From: Muribaculaceae bacterium
Lineage (GTDB): Bacteria; Bacteroidota; Bacteroidia; Bacteroidales; Muribaculaceae
Direction of reading: 5' to 3'
Length of the DNA stretch: 64,000 nt
Assembly: GCA_017473615.1 (NCBI GenBank)
Contig: JAFUKL010000025.1
Location: 20,603 to 84,602 of the forward strand
Made by a program: the position numbers and the translations under genes. Below the pieces are notes generated by a model. It was not told the DNA's origin and ran no database searches. It saw nothing but the letters and a program-made list of their open reading frames with translations. This document shows positions 29,917 to 37,630 of the stretch, piece after piece. Positions within the stretch are counted from its first letter, which is position 1. Every line of letters begins with the position of its first letter.

Positions 29917-30172
29917 AAGCCCGATTGAGCTAATCGATCCAATAAGGCAAATAACCGTCTTTGCTGATGATTTTTGTTTTATCTCACCCCCTTTTCATTA
30001 GCCATATAAGCTCAATAAGCCTAATTGGGCTTATGAAGTGAATTTTTTTGTGAAAATATTTGTGGGTTATGGAAATTTTACTTTAATTTGCGGTGTAAAA
30101 TATATTGTTGTGTGGACTGTAAAAGGATATACAGCATAAAACTAAAATTATTAACTAAAAACATTAATTATT
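29917..30172 (+). other. intergenic region with AATAAGGC-type repeats
   Basis: Holds the short repeat CAATAAGGCAAATAA (about 29940), variants of which recur at about 31410 and 32390. A palindrome ATAAGCC...GGCTTAT lies at 30015-30034. A -7-like TTAATTTG (one mismatch) near 30083 is the likely promoter of the next gene. No open gene is seen. Confidence 0.5.
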
Positions 30173-31345
30173 ATGAAGAAATTTTTACTTTTTGGTGCTG
30201 CTGCAATGATGGCTACTGCAGCTAACGCACAACTTCAACAACTATGGGCTCACGATATGGCTGCTGCCGGTGCTGCTGTTCGTAACATTGTATTGGTAAG
30301 TGGAACTGAAGTTGCTGCAACTAACATCGGTTTCTCTGGTGGAAATGATAATGTGATTTTCTTTGACGCTAACGGCCAAACTGCAAAAGCTCATGATGTA
30401 GTTGCGTATACTAAATCAATTGAATTAGGTTCAACCGGTGAAGATGGCGTATTTACTCCGCTTGCACTTGGTCGTGGTATCGATACTGATGCTGTAGGTA
30501 ACATCATCGTTAACTTAGGTTTCCCTAATGCAACTCAAGGTACTGATTTCGTAGTTATAGCTCCTGACGGAACTATGAGACATATCCACTGTGAAGTTCC
30601 TGCTCCCGGAGAATCTGCTCGTGCCGACTTCTTTGCTTGTGCTGGTGATATCAATACAAATGGTTACCTTGTTCTTGCACCAAACGGAAAGAGCTATTTA
30701 GGCGTTTACAATATCTTTGACGGCGAACAAGACTCTGACTATAGCTACCTTATAGATGCTGACGAAGGTACTACACTATCTAACGAAGCAAAGGTTGTTT
30801 TCCCGGTTAAGACAGTTGCTGAAGACGCTGAAGCCGCTCCTGAACTCTTCGTATATCACCGTTCAGTAGCTGGTATACGTTACTCTGATGGTGCTGCTGC
30901 ATTGACAGTGTTGTCAGGTGATAACTTCCTACAAAAAACAGCAACTTGTACAGGTGTTGCTGCATTCCAAGTAGATGGTGTTAACTACATCGTAATGCCT
31001 ACTCTTGACGCTTCAGGTGTTCGTGCTAACGCATTCAACGTAGTAAACGTTGCTACAGGTGAAGTTGTTGCTAACTCTCAAGGTGCTGCAGGTTTCACTG
31101 CAAACTATGCTCAAGACTATTCTGCATGGGTTAACGAAGACGGTACAGTAAGCATCGCTCAATTGGTACAAGGTAAATACTTGGCTATGTTCAAACTTAC
31201 TCTTGGTTCTTCTGCAATCGAAGAAATCGCTGCTGACAACGCTGCTGTAGAATACTACAACCTACAAGGTGTTAAGGTTGCTAATCCTGAAAACGGTATC
31301 TTCGTTAAGAAGCAAGGTGCTAAAGCAACTAAGGTGGTTCTTTAA
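30173..31345 (+). CDS. highly codon-biased secreted protein with T9SS tail
   Basis: 390 residues. Signal peptide MKKFLLFGAAAMMATAANAQ. The body (about 21-355) is propeller-like with NHL/PD40-type strands and no catalytic motif. The final 30 residues form a T9SS sorting tail (VEYYNLQGVKVANPENG...ATKVVL), almost identical to those at 4552 and 41276. Codon use is as extreme as in the SusC/SusD genes (GGT, GCT, AAC, CGT), and its leader is A-rich, so it is probably abundant on the surface. It has its own terminator. Function unknown; proximity suggests a link with the upstream transporter. Confidence 0.72.
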   Translation: MKKFLLFGAAAMMATAANAQLQQLWAHDMAAAGAAVRNIVLVSGTEVAATNIGFSGGNDNVIFFDANGQTAKAHDVVAYTKSIELGSTGEDGVFTPLALGRGIDTDAVGNIIVNLGFPNATQGTDFVVIAPDGTMRHIHCEVPAPGESARADFFACAGDINTNGYLVLAPNGKSYLGVYNIFDGEQDSDYSYLIDADEGTTLSNEAKVVFPVKTVAEDAEAAPELFVYHRSVAGIRYSDGAAALTVLSGDNFLQKTATCTGVAAFQVDGVNYIVMPTLDASGVRANAFNVVNVATGEVVANSQGAAGFTANYAQDYSAWVNEDGTVSIAQLVQGKYLAMFKLTLGSSAIEEIAADNAAVEYYNLQGVKVANPENGIFVKKQGAKATKVVL

Positions 31346-31372
31346 TCAACGAATTGAAGATATAGCTTATAG

Positions 31373-31406
31373 GGCTGCGACAATGGTCGCAGCCTTTTTG
31401 TTTTTT
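31373..31406 (+). terminator. terminator of the secreted-protein gene
   Basis: 9-bp stem GGCTGCGAC/GTCGCAGCC with a 4-nt loop, followed by TTTTTGTTTTTT. Confidence 0.9.
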
Positions 31407-31442
31407 ATCAGGCTAATAAGGCAAATAGCACGTGAGGAAAAT

Positions 31443-31615
31443 CGTTCGCAAGGACGGTATGTATGAACCTTTAGTTCACCGAGACTTGTTCGAGGTAAAA
31501 ACCGTATGTTTTCAATAGCGATAGTTCGGCTGAAAGCCGATATTTCCATAACCGTAAGTCAAACGCAGTGCGACTTACGGAAAGAAGAGTACAGAGTCTG
31601 CACCTGAAAGGTGCA
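31443..31615. repeat. left hairpin array flanking the transposase gene
   Basis: Successive palindromes: CGTTC-GCAA-GGACG (31443-31456), TGAAC-CTTTA-GTTCA (31464-31478), TCGGCT-GAA-AGCCGA (31526-31540), a 9-bp stem CCGTAAGTC/GACTTACGG (31552-31580) and TGCACCT-GAA-AGGTGCA (31599-31615). The last three recur in reverse order on the other side of the transposase gene. Confidence 0.8.
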
Positions 31616-31618
31616 ATT

Positions 31619-32068
31619 TCAGTCAGCCAGAAAGTATTTGTCATTAGGGGTTATGTCATTATCTTCTAAAAAACGACGATATTCTTCACTGAATGAGATT
31701 TTCTTATGATGTTCTTTCTGATTCTTGATATACTCAATAATGGCATTCTTATTATCTAATGAATATGTAAATGCGGCATAACTTTCGCCCCAGCCGATAA
31801 AAGCAGGAAACGATGGATTTCCTTTCAGCCACTTGCTTGTTGATTCTTTTAGCCCTCTCATAAATTCGGATACAGCTATGGTTGGAGGAATGTCAACCAA
31901 CATATGTATATGATCCGGCATCCCACCTATACGATATAATTTAGCCTTTTTATTTCTTGTATATCCTAAAATATACGCATACAATTCTCTTTCGTAGCAT
32001 TCAGAAATCGCCGGTGTGCTACGTTTAGTGCGAAATACGATATGGTAAAGGAATCGAGTATAACTCAT
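31619..32068 (-). CDS. IS200/REP-associated Y1 tyrosine transposase
   Basis: 149 residues, the usual size of Y1_Tnp (PF01797). It shows the HUH motif PDHIHML (His53, His55) and the catalytic Tyr113 in IIEYIKNQKEHHKK. It starts from an ATG with a -7 box TATCTTTG 15-23 nt upstream. Both sides carry hairpin arrays, so it may act as a RAYT that mobilises or maintains the short palindromes rather than as a simple IS. The frame is intact, so it is probably active. A cellular role cannot be read from the sequence. Confidence 0.88.
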   Translation of the reverse strand: MSYTRFLYHIVFRTKRSTPAISECYERELYAYILGYTRNKKAKLYRIGGMPDHIHMLVDIPPTIAVSEFMRGLKESTSKWLKGNPSFPAFIGWGESYAAFTYSLDNKNAIIEYIKNQKEHHKKISFSEEYRRFLEDNDITPNDKYFLAD

Positions 32069-32083
32069 AGTGTTGTTTTTTTA

Positions 32084-32091
32084 CAAAGATA
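32084..32091 (-). promoter_or_regulatory. -7 promoter element of the Y1 transposase gene
   Basis: TATCTTTG on the minus strand. The position where -33 would lie is occupied by the TGCACCT/AGGTGCA hairpin (32110-32126), which could let hairpin binding control transposase transcription (inference). Confidence 0.55.
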
Positions 32092-32109
32092 CGAAAACTC
32101 ATGAGTTGT

Positions 32110-32372
32110 TGCACCTTTCAGGTGCATTTGATATGTGTTACTCTGTCCGTAAGTCGCACTACGTTTGACTTACGGTTATGAAGATATCGGCTTTCAGCCG
32201 AATTGTTTTTCGCACTCTTCGAGAGCAAGTTGAGTGTGGTCTCATAGTCCGAGGGTTCACTATGTTCACCCTCGGTTACTGAAATAGCGTCTTTGCAGAC
32301 GCATAATTTTAATGCATTTGTCCCGTAGTTTAAAAACCTACGGCTATTCGTATATGCCGTCCTTGCGGACGG
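32110..32372. repeat. right hairpin array flanking the transposase gene
   Basis: Palindromes in order: TGCACCT-TTC-AGGTGCA (32110-32126), CCGTAAGTC/GACTTACGG (32147-32175), TCGGCT-TTC-AGCCGA (32187-32201), CTCT-TCG-AGAG (32215-32225), CCGAGGGT/ACCCTCGG (32249-32275), GCGTCT-TTGC-AGACGC (32287-32302), CCGTAG/CTACGG (32323-32343) and CCGTCC-TTGC-GGACGG (32357-32372). The first three mirror the left array, and the last resembles the outermost left one. An 88-codon open frame through this block is an artefact of the repeats. Confidence 0.8.
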
Positions 32373-32401
32373 GTATAAGCTCAATAAGTCTAATAAGGCA
32401 G

Positions 32402-32437
32402 ATAAGCCGTATAAGAAGTATAAGCCGTATAAGAAGA
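32402..32437. repeat. 18-bp tandem repeat, two copies
   Basis: ATAAGCCGTATAAGAAG(T/A) occurs twice in direct tandem with one difference. Looser AATAAG/TAATAAGGC units precede it from about 32376. Confidence 0.75.
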
Positions 32438-32440
32438 TAT

Positions 32441-32464
32441 GCCCTATGGGGCTTTTCTTTTTTT
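32441..32464 (+). terminator. terminator-like hairpin before the secreted-enzyme operon
   Basis: GCCC-TATG-GGGC followed by TTTTCTTTTTTT. It would stop rightward readthrough from the hairpin array before the promoter at 32499. Confidence 0.6.
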
Positions 32465-32498
32465 GTACTTTCTTTAGAGGCTGTAATGAAAATTTTTA

Positions 32499-32506
32499 TA
32501 TCTTTG
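32499..32506 (+). promoter_or_regulatory. -7 promoter element of the secreted-enzyme operon
   Basis: TATCTTTG matches TAnnTTTG; an imperfect -33 TTTA lies 22 nt upstream. The A-rich leader to the ATG at 32580 is 73 nt. Confidence 0.65.
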
Positions 32507-32579
32507 TAAATTGATAATTTATGTTTAATTTACCTATATTGTAACTTAGCAGAAAAACTAATAAACACAATACTACACA

Positions 32580-35078
32580 ATGAAGAAATTTACAGTATTA
32601 TTATGGGCTGTGGTTGCTTGCTTTATGCAACTCAACGCTCAGGTGGAGTTAAACGGTACAACCTATAAGGTGGATACTTTAATGGAACGCAGTTTAGGCC
32701 CGGGTGTAAAGCACTTGCGAGTGCGTATCCCTGATTATCCGTTGAACATTTTTATGCTCGAAGTGGATATGACACACCCTTATAGTCGTGTGGAAACCAC
32801 GCAGGGAAAAGGTGTTCTTGGAAAGACCGAACTGCTTGCCGATGCGTATAATCGCCACAAGGCAATGGGAAAGAAACCTATTGCCGGCTGTAATGCTTCA
32901 TTCTGGTGTGTATCGTCGCAAGTTCCATGGTATAACTTCATGCCGGGCGTACCTCATGGAGCAGAAGTGGTAAATGACACGATATATGTGAATACCAATC
33001 GCAATGGGGTGTTTGACTTCAATGGAGGTACTGTAAACACTGCTTCTACTATTATTACCAAGGACGGAAGAGCACTTGTGGCACGTCATGAATGGTATGG
33101 CTGTGTGAAATCACCTAAGTTCAGTGCCGATCAAGAAATCATTCAAGTGAATAAGTGCTGTGATTACAATCAGTTGGTGCTGTTTAATCATGCTCGCGGC
33201 AGAAACAGTAAATTCTTTACATACCCAACCGGTTGTGATTATATTTTCTTGAAATTGAAAGAAGACTCTAAGTGGGCTATCGCAAAAGATATAAAATTTG
33301 AGGTGGCAGAAATAAAAACTGGCGTTGATGATCAGGTGCTTGGCAATTATGATGCTTGTCTTGTAGCTGATGGCGACTATAAGGCAGAAATGGCAAAACT
33401 TGCAGTGGGTGATGAAGTGGCAATTAATACTTATTGGTTTGACATCGACGGCGACAGAACTCCTATCGAAGTTGAAAACATGACCGAGGGTGAAGCTCAT
33501 GTGATGTTGAAAGGGGAAATCACCAATCGTGCCACAGCCGACTATGGTGCAAAGGTGTACTCACGTACAGCATACGGAAATAATGCCGACGGAACAAAAC
33601 TATATATGATAGTGATAGAAATGGCTACCAATCCTGAGTATGGTCGCTCAAAGGGTTGTACAGCCACAGTGATGTGTCAATTGTGGAAACAATTTGTTCC
33701 CGACCTATGGAACGTGGCAAACATGGATGCCGGTGGCTCTGCACAAATGTTGATAGACGGAGCGGTTGTAAACAAAACTACCGAGGCCACTGCTCGTGCC
33801 GTGGCAAACGGTATGATGTTGTTCTCTACTGCTCCTGCCGAAGATGCTGACGTGATAGCGTCGTTGGCATTTGAAAAGCCCAACTTGAAAACTCCGATTT
33901 ATTATAGTACATCACCTAATGTACTTGGCTATAACAAATATGGTGAATTGATTTCGGAAAATGTAGATGTGACTTACACTTGTTCGGAGTCAGTAGGTGC
34001 ACCAAGTGCCAACGGCAAGGTAATCGAGGTGGGAGCAACTCCGGGTTATGGCACAATCACAGCACATTATAACGGAGTGGAGGTAACTGCTCCTATTCAA
34101 GTACAAAACAGTGAGTTTGCAATTCGTCTGAAACCGATGATACTTATCGATACCAATCGTGAATATCCGATAGAAATCACGACTGAAGCAAACGGAGAAA
34201 CATTGACATACGACCCGGCTCGTTTCACTTGGGAAATCGAAGACGAAACGGTGGTTTCTATCGAAAACGGCGTGCTTAAAGGCTTGGCAGAAGGAACAAC
34301 CAAGATAAAAGGAACACTTGGAACATATACCGATGAAGTGACAGTGAAAGTGGAAGTAGCTCCTTCGCCGGTGATGAATCAGACTTGGGACGGCTGGACA
34401 GTGACAAGTGCCAATCTATCGGCTGACGCTGTGCTAAGTGCCGACGGTGTGGCAACATTCTCTTATGCCGGTAAGCGTAAAGCAACTATCACGCTTGAAA
34501 AAGACGTGATGATATACAGTCTTCCGGACAGTGTTATATTTGAAGTGACAACAAGTACTCCACTAAACGACCTTACAGTGGATATACGCACGTCGTTGTT
34601 GCCTGAAACCAATGAGGTGATATTTGCAGAACAAGTGGGGCTGCCAATAGGAACACACAAGTGGGATTTGATGGATTATATAGGAGGTAGAGAAGATATA
34701 GGCAACTATCCGGTTAATATAAAGAAGATTATATATAATCTAAGTTCAAAGAGCGGCTATGTGAGTGGCGAAAATGCTATCTCGGCTAAGTTGTATAGCG
34801 TTTATAAGAGTTATACAAGTGGTGTAGAAGCCGTAAACGGTGTGGTGAAGTCGGTGAACATATATCCACAAAACGGGAACTTTGTGGTGAGTGCGTCAGG
34901 CATCGATGAAGTGACTGTGGAAGTGTATAACATATCGGGAGTGGTAAACTATCGTGAAGTGGTGACTGTGAACGGAGGAAGTGCCGTAGTATCTCCCAAT
35001 CTTGCTAACGGTATGTATATAATAAAGGTTACAGGTGGTGGCGATACCGCTGTATGTAAAATGGTCGTAAAAAATTGA
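32580..35078 (+). CDS. phosphodiester glycosidase (NAGPA domain) with T9SS tail
   Basis: 832 residues. A signal peptide ends at LNAQ (about residue 21). The NAGPA/phosphodiester glycosidase domain (PF09992) covers about 60-420, with GCNASFW, YSRTAYG and NMDAGGSAQMLIDG (Asp383-Ser387). A bacterial Ig-like (BIG2-type) module (about 510-600), a jellyroll-like region (about 600-740) and a T9SS tail (VNIYPQNGNF...ICKMVVKN pattern) follow. The family removes GlcNAc from phosphodiester-linked sugars. First gene of a five-gene operon; the next gene is a paralog 17 nt downstream. Possible substrates are phosphosugar-linked polymers of foreign walls or capsules (inference). Confidence 0.85.
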   Translation: MKKFTVLLWAVVACFMQLNAQVELNGTTYKVDTLMERSLGPGVKHLRVRIPDYPLNIFMLEVDMTHPYSRVETTQGKGVLGKTELLADAYNRHKAMGKKPIAGCNASFWCVSSQVPWYNFMPGVPHGAEVVNDTIYVNTNRNGVFDFNGGTVNTASTIITKDGRALVARHEWYGCVKSPKFSADQEIIQVNKCCDYNQLVLFNHARGRNSKFFTYPTGCDYIFLKLKEDSKWAIAKDIKFEVAEIKTGVDDQVLGNYDACLVADGDYKAEMAKLAVGDEVAINTYWFDIDGDRTPIEVENMTEGEAHVMLKGEITNRATADYGAKVYSRTAYGNNADGTKLYMIVIEMATNPEYGRSKGCTATVMCQLWKQFVPDLWNVANMDAGGSAQMLIDGAVVNKTTEATARAVANGMMLFSTAPAEDADVIASLAFEKPNLKTPIYYSTSPNVLGYNKYGELISENVDVTYTCSESVGAPSANGKVIEVGATPGYGTITAHYNGVEVTAPIQVQNSEFAIRLKPMILIDTNREYPIEITTEANGETLTYDPARFTWEIEDETVVSIENGVLKGLAEGTTKIKGTLGTYTDEVTVKVEVAPSPVMNQTWDGWTVTSANLSADAVLSADGVATFSYAGKRKATITLEKDVMIYSLPDSVIFEVTTSTPLNDLTVDIRTSLLPETNEVIFAEQVGLPIGTHKWDLMDYIGGREDIGNYPVNIKKIIYNLSSKSGYVSGENAISAKLYSVYKSYTSGVEAVNGVVKSVNIYPQNGNFVVSASGIDEVTVEVYNISGVVNYREVVTVNGGSAVVSPNLANGMYIIKVTGGGDTAVCKMVVKN

Positions 35079-35095
35079 TGATAATTTGATAGGAT

Positions 35096-37597
35096 ATGAA
35101 AAAGGTTGTTACTCTGTTGGTTGTTGCAATGGCAAGTACATTTCTTGCTAACGCAAAAATAACACTTAATGGAAAATCGTGTAGTGTAGATACTATATTA
35201 CACCGTCAAATAGGTCCGGGCGTGGTGCAAACAATAGTGCGTGTGCCTGAGTATCCATTGAATGCTTACGTGCTTGAAATGGATATGAATAATGAGTATA
35301 ATCGTGTGGAAACTACGCAGGCAAACAACACACTTGGCAAGCAGGAATACTTGGTAAATGCCTATAAACGTCATCAAGGATATGGCAAAAAACCGTTGGC
35401 GGCTTGTAATGCGTCGTTCTGGGTAGTATCGGGTACAGGTAAGCCTTACACCGATTTTATGATGGGTGTACCATTTGGCGGCGTGGTTGTGAACGATACA
35501 CTTTATACCAATACCAACGATGCTGCTATCGACGGCTGGAACGGAGGTGGTGGTTATACAGGTTCGGCTATTGTGGATAAGAATAATAAAGTTCATGTAG
35601 GGCGTCACATGTGGTATGGCTGTGTTAAATCGTCAAAATTCAGTGCCGACCAAAGCATAATACAAGTGAATAAACGTTGTAATACCGGGCAGTTGGCATT
35701 GTTTAATCACGCAGTGGGTCGCAGTCACACATTTTACGCAGTTGCCGATTGCCATTACATTTACTTGAATTTTAAGGCAGGTGAAAAATGGGCAATTGCC
35801 AAAGATGTGAAATTTGAAGTGGCTGAAATAAAATTATCGGCAAACAATCAAGTGCTTGGCAATTATGATGCTTGTCTTGTAGCTGATGGCGACTATAAGG
35901 CAGAAATGGCAAAACTTGCAGTGGGTGATGAAGTGGTACTAAACAACTATTGGTACACAGCCGATGGCGATGGAACACCTATCGCTGTGGAAAATATGGT
36001 GGAAGGAAATGCATACGTGATGCTGAATGACGAACTTACGGCTCGTAATACCAATGAAACATACAATTCTCAAATCTATTCTCGTACTGCATACGGAACA
36101 AATGCCGACGGCTCAAAACTATATATGATAGTAATAGATAAGGCTACACATCCGGTATATGGTACATCGGCAGGTTGCAGTACTACTGTGATGTGTAATT
36201 TGCTGAAATATCTTGTTCCTGATGTATGGAATGTGGCAAACTTTGATGCAGGAGGTTCTGCTCAAATGCTTGTGAGTGGAAAGGTAATCAATAAGACGAC
36301 AGAGGCCTCTCCTCGTGCTGTTGCCAATGGTATGATGATGTTTTCTACAGCACCGGTCGATGGTAACGATGTAATTACATCGATTGCATTTGAACACCCT
36401 CACATGAAATCTCCTATTTGTAACAGATATGAGCCTAATGTACTTGGTTACAATAAATATGGTGAATTGATTTCGGAAAATGTGCCTGTGGTTTACACTT
36501 GTTCCGAAAATGTAGGTATAATAAGTGAAGACGGAAAGGCTGTAGAAGTGGGAAGCACTCCGGGATATGGTACAATTACAGCAAAATATAACGGTGTAGA
36601 AGTAACAGCTTCTATAGAAGTGATTAATTCTGAATTTGCAATAAGAGTGAAACCGATGATTCTTATCGATAACAAGCGAGAATATCCTATTGAAATTTCT
36701 ACTATAATAGGATTGGATACTATCGCATATGACCCTGCTCAATTCACATGGGAAATCGAAGACGAAACGGTGGCTACTATCGAAAACGGTGTTCTTAGAG
36801 GCTTGGCTGAAGGTACAACAAAAATAAAATGCACGCTTGGTAAATACAGCGATGAAACATCTGTGAAAGTGGAAATGATACCGGCTTATGTAGTAAATCA
36901 AGATTGGAATGGCTGGACAGTGACAAGTACCAATCTATCGGCTGTCGCTGTTCTAAGTGCCGACGGCGTACTATCATTCGGTTATTCCGGTAAGCGTAAG
37001 GCAACGATTACTCTTGAAAAAGATATAATGATTTACAGCCTTCCGGACAGTGTGATATTGGAAGTGACAACAACAACTCCGTTGAATGACCTTACTGTGG
37101 GTGTCAGCACAGCATTGTTACCGAAAACCAATGAAGTTATATTTGCCGAGGGAGTTGGACTTCCAATAGGAACTCACCGATGGGACTTGATGGACTGTTT
37201 AGGCGGATCTGAGGATATTGCTAACTATCCTGTTAACATCAGTAAATTGCTTTATAACATCAGTTCAAAGAGTGGCTATGTGAATGGCGAAAATACAATA
37301 TCAACAAAGTTATATAGCGTTTATAATGGTTATACAAGTGGTGTAGAAGCCGTAAACGGTGTAGCGAAGTCGGTGAACATATATCCGCAAAACGGAAACT
37401 TTGTGGTGAGTGGTTCGGGTATCGACGAAGTGATTGTGGAAGTGTATAACATATCGGGAGTAATGAATTATCGTAAGGTGTTGACCATAAACGGTGGAAG
37501 TGCTGTAGTCTCTCCAAATCTTGCCAACGGTATGTATATAATAAAGGTTATAGGCGGAGGAGATACTGCCGTATGCAAAATGGTGGTGAATGATTGA
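35096..37597 (+). CDS. phosphodiester glycosidase (NAGPA domain), tandem paralog
   Basis: 833 residues with the same architecture as the gene before it: signal peptide, NAGPA domain (about 60-420; FDAGGSAQMLVSG), Ig-like module and T9SS tail. An 85-nt block (35852-35936) is identical to 33336-33420 although most of the two genes differ clearly, a sign of recent gene conversion. The duplicate may have a different phosphodiester specificity. The next gene follows after 33 nt. Confidence 0.85.
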   Translation: MKKVVTLLVVAMASTFLANAKITLNGKSCSVDTILHRQIGPGVVQTIVRVPEYPLNAYVLEMDMNNEYNRVETTQANNTLGKQEYLVNAYKRHQGYGKKPLAACNASFWVVSGTGKPYTDFMMGVPFGGVVVNDTLYTNTNDAAIDGWNGGGGYTGSAIVDKNNKVHVGRHMWYGCVKSSKFSADQSIIQVNKRCNTGQLALFNHAVGRSHTFYAVADCHYIYLNFKAGEKWAIAKDVKFEVAEIKLSANNQVLGNYDACLVADGDYKAEMAKLAVGDEVVLNNYWYTADGDGTPIAVENMVEGNAYVMLNDELTARNTNETYNSQIYSRTAYGTNADGSKLYMIVIDKATHPVYGTSAGCSTTVMCNLLKYLVPDVWNVANFDAGGSAQMLVSGKVINKTTEASPRAVANGMMMFSTAPVDGNDVITSIAFEHPHMKSPICNRYEPNVLGYNKYGELISENVPVVYTCSENVGIISEDGKAVEVGSTPGYGTITAKYNGVEVTASIEVINSEFAIRVKPMILIDNKREYPIEISTIIGLDTIAYDPAQFTWEIEDETVATIENGVLRGLAEGTTKIKCTLGKYSDETSVKVEMIPAYVVNQDWNGWTVTSTNLSAVAVLSADGVLSFGYSGKRKATITLEKDIMIYSLPDSVILEVTTTTPLNDLTVGVSTALLPKTNEVIFAEGVGLPIGTHRWDLMDCLGGSEDIANYPVNISKLLYNISSKSGYVNGENTISTKLYSVYNGYTSGVEAVNGVAKSVNIYPQNGNFVVSGSGIDEVIVEVYNISGVMNYRKVLTINGGSAVVSPNLANGMYIIKVIGGGDTAVCKMVVND

Positions 37598-37630
37598 TTC
37601 GAATATAATAACAACTAAAAAATATATATA

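Larger units (their letters stand above)
31526..32201 (-). mobile_element. Y1-transposase element with mirrored hairpin ends (RAYT/REP-like)
   Basis: About 676 bp bounded by TCGGCT-GAA-AGCCGA (31526-31540) and its mirror copy (32187-32201). From these ends inward, about 55 nt are an inverted repeat with only a few differences, including the 29-nt hairpin unit. Next come the TGCACCT/AGGTGCA hairpins directly at the edges of the gene. IS200/IS605 elements and REP-associated transposases recognise such subterminal hairpins. No direct target duplication is evident, as expected of single-strand transposition. Confidence 0.7.

Noticed and set aside
31443-32372. Possible CRISPR array
   Set aside because: The repeats are short palindromes with different stems and irregular spacing; there is no constant direct repeat with unique spacers, and no cas gene.
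32118-32384. An 88-codon minus-strand frame in the right hairpin array
   Set aside because: It runs through several palindromes and tandem repeats, has no recognisable domain and is explained by the repeats.
32402-32437. Tandem repeat as a possible regulator-bound iteron
   Set aside because: Only two copies, AT-rich, with no replication or partition gene nearby.
36119-36901. A 260-codon minus-strand frame opposite the second phosphodiester glycosidase
   Set aside because: Rich in Arg, His, Tyr and Cys, antisense to a well-supported domain; a shadow of the real gene.
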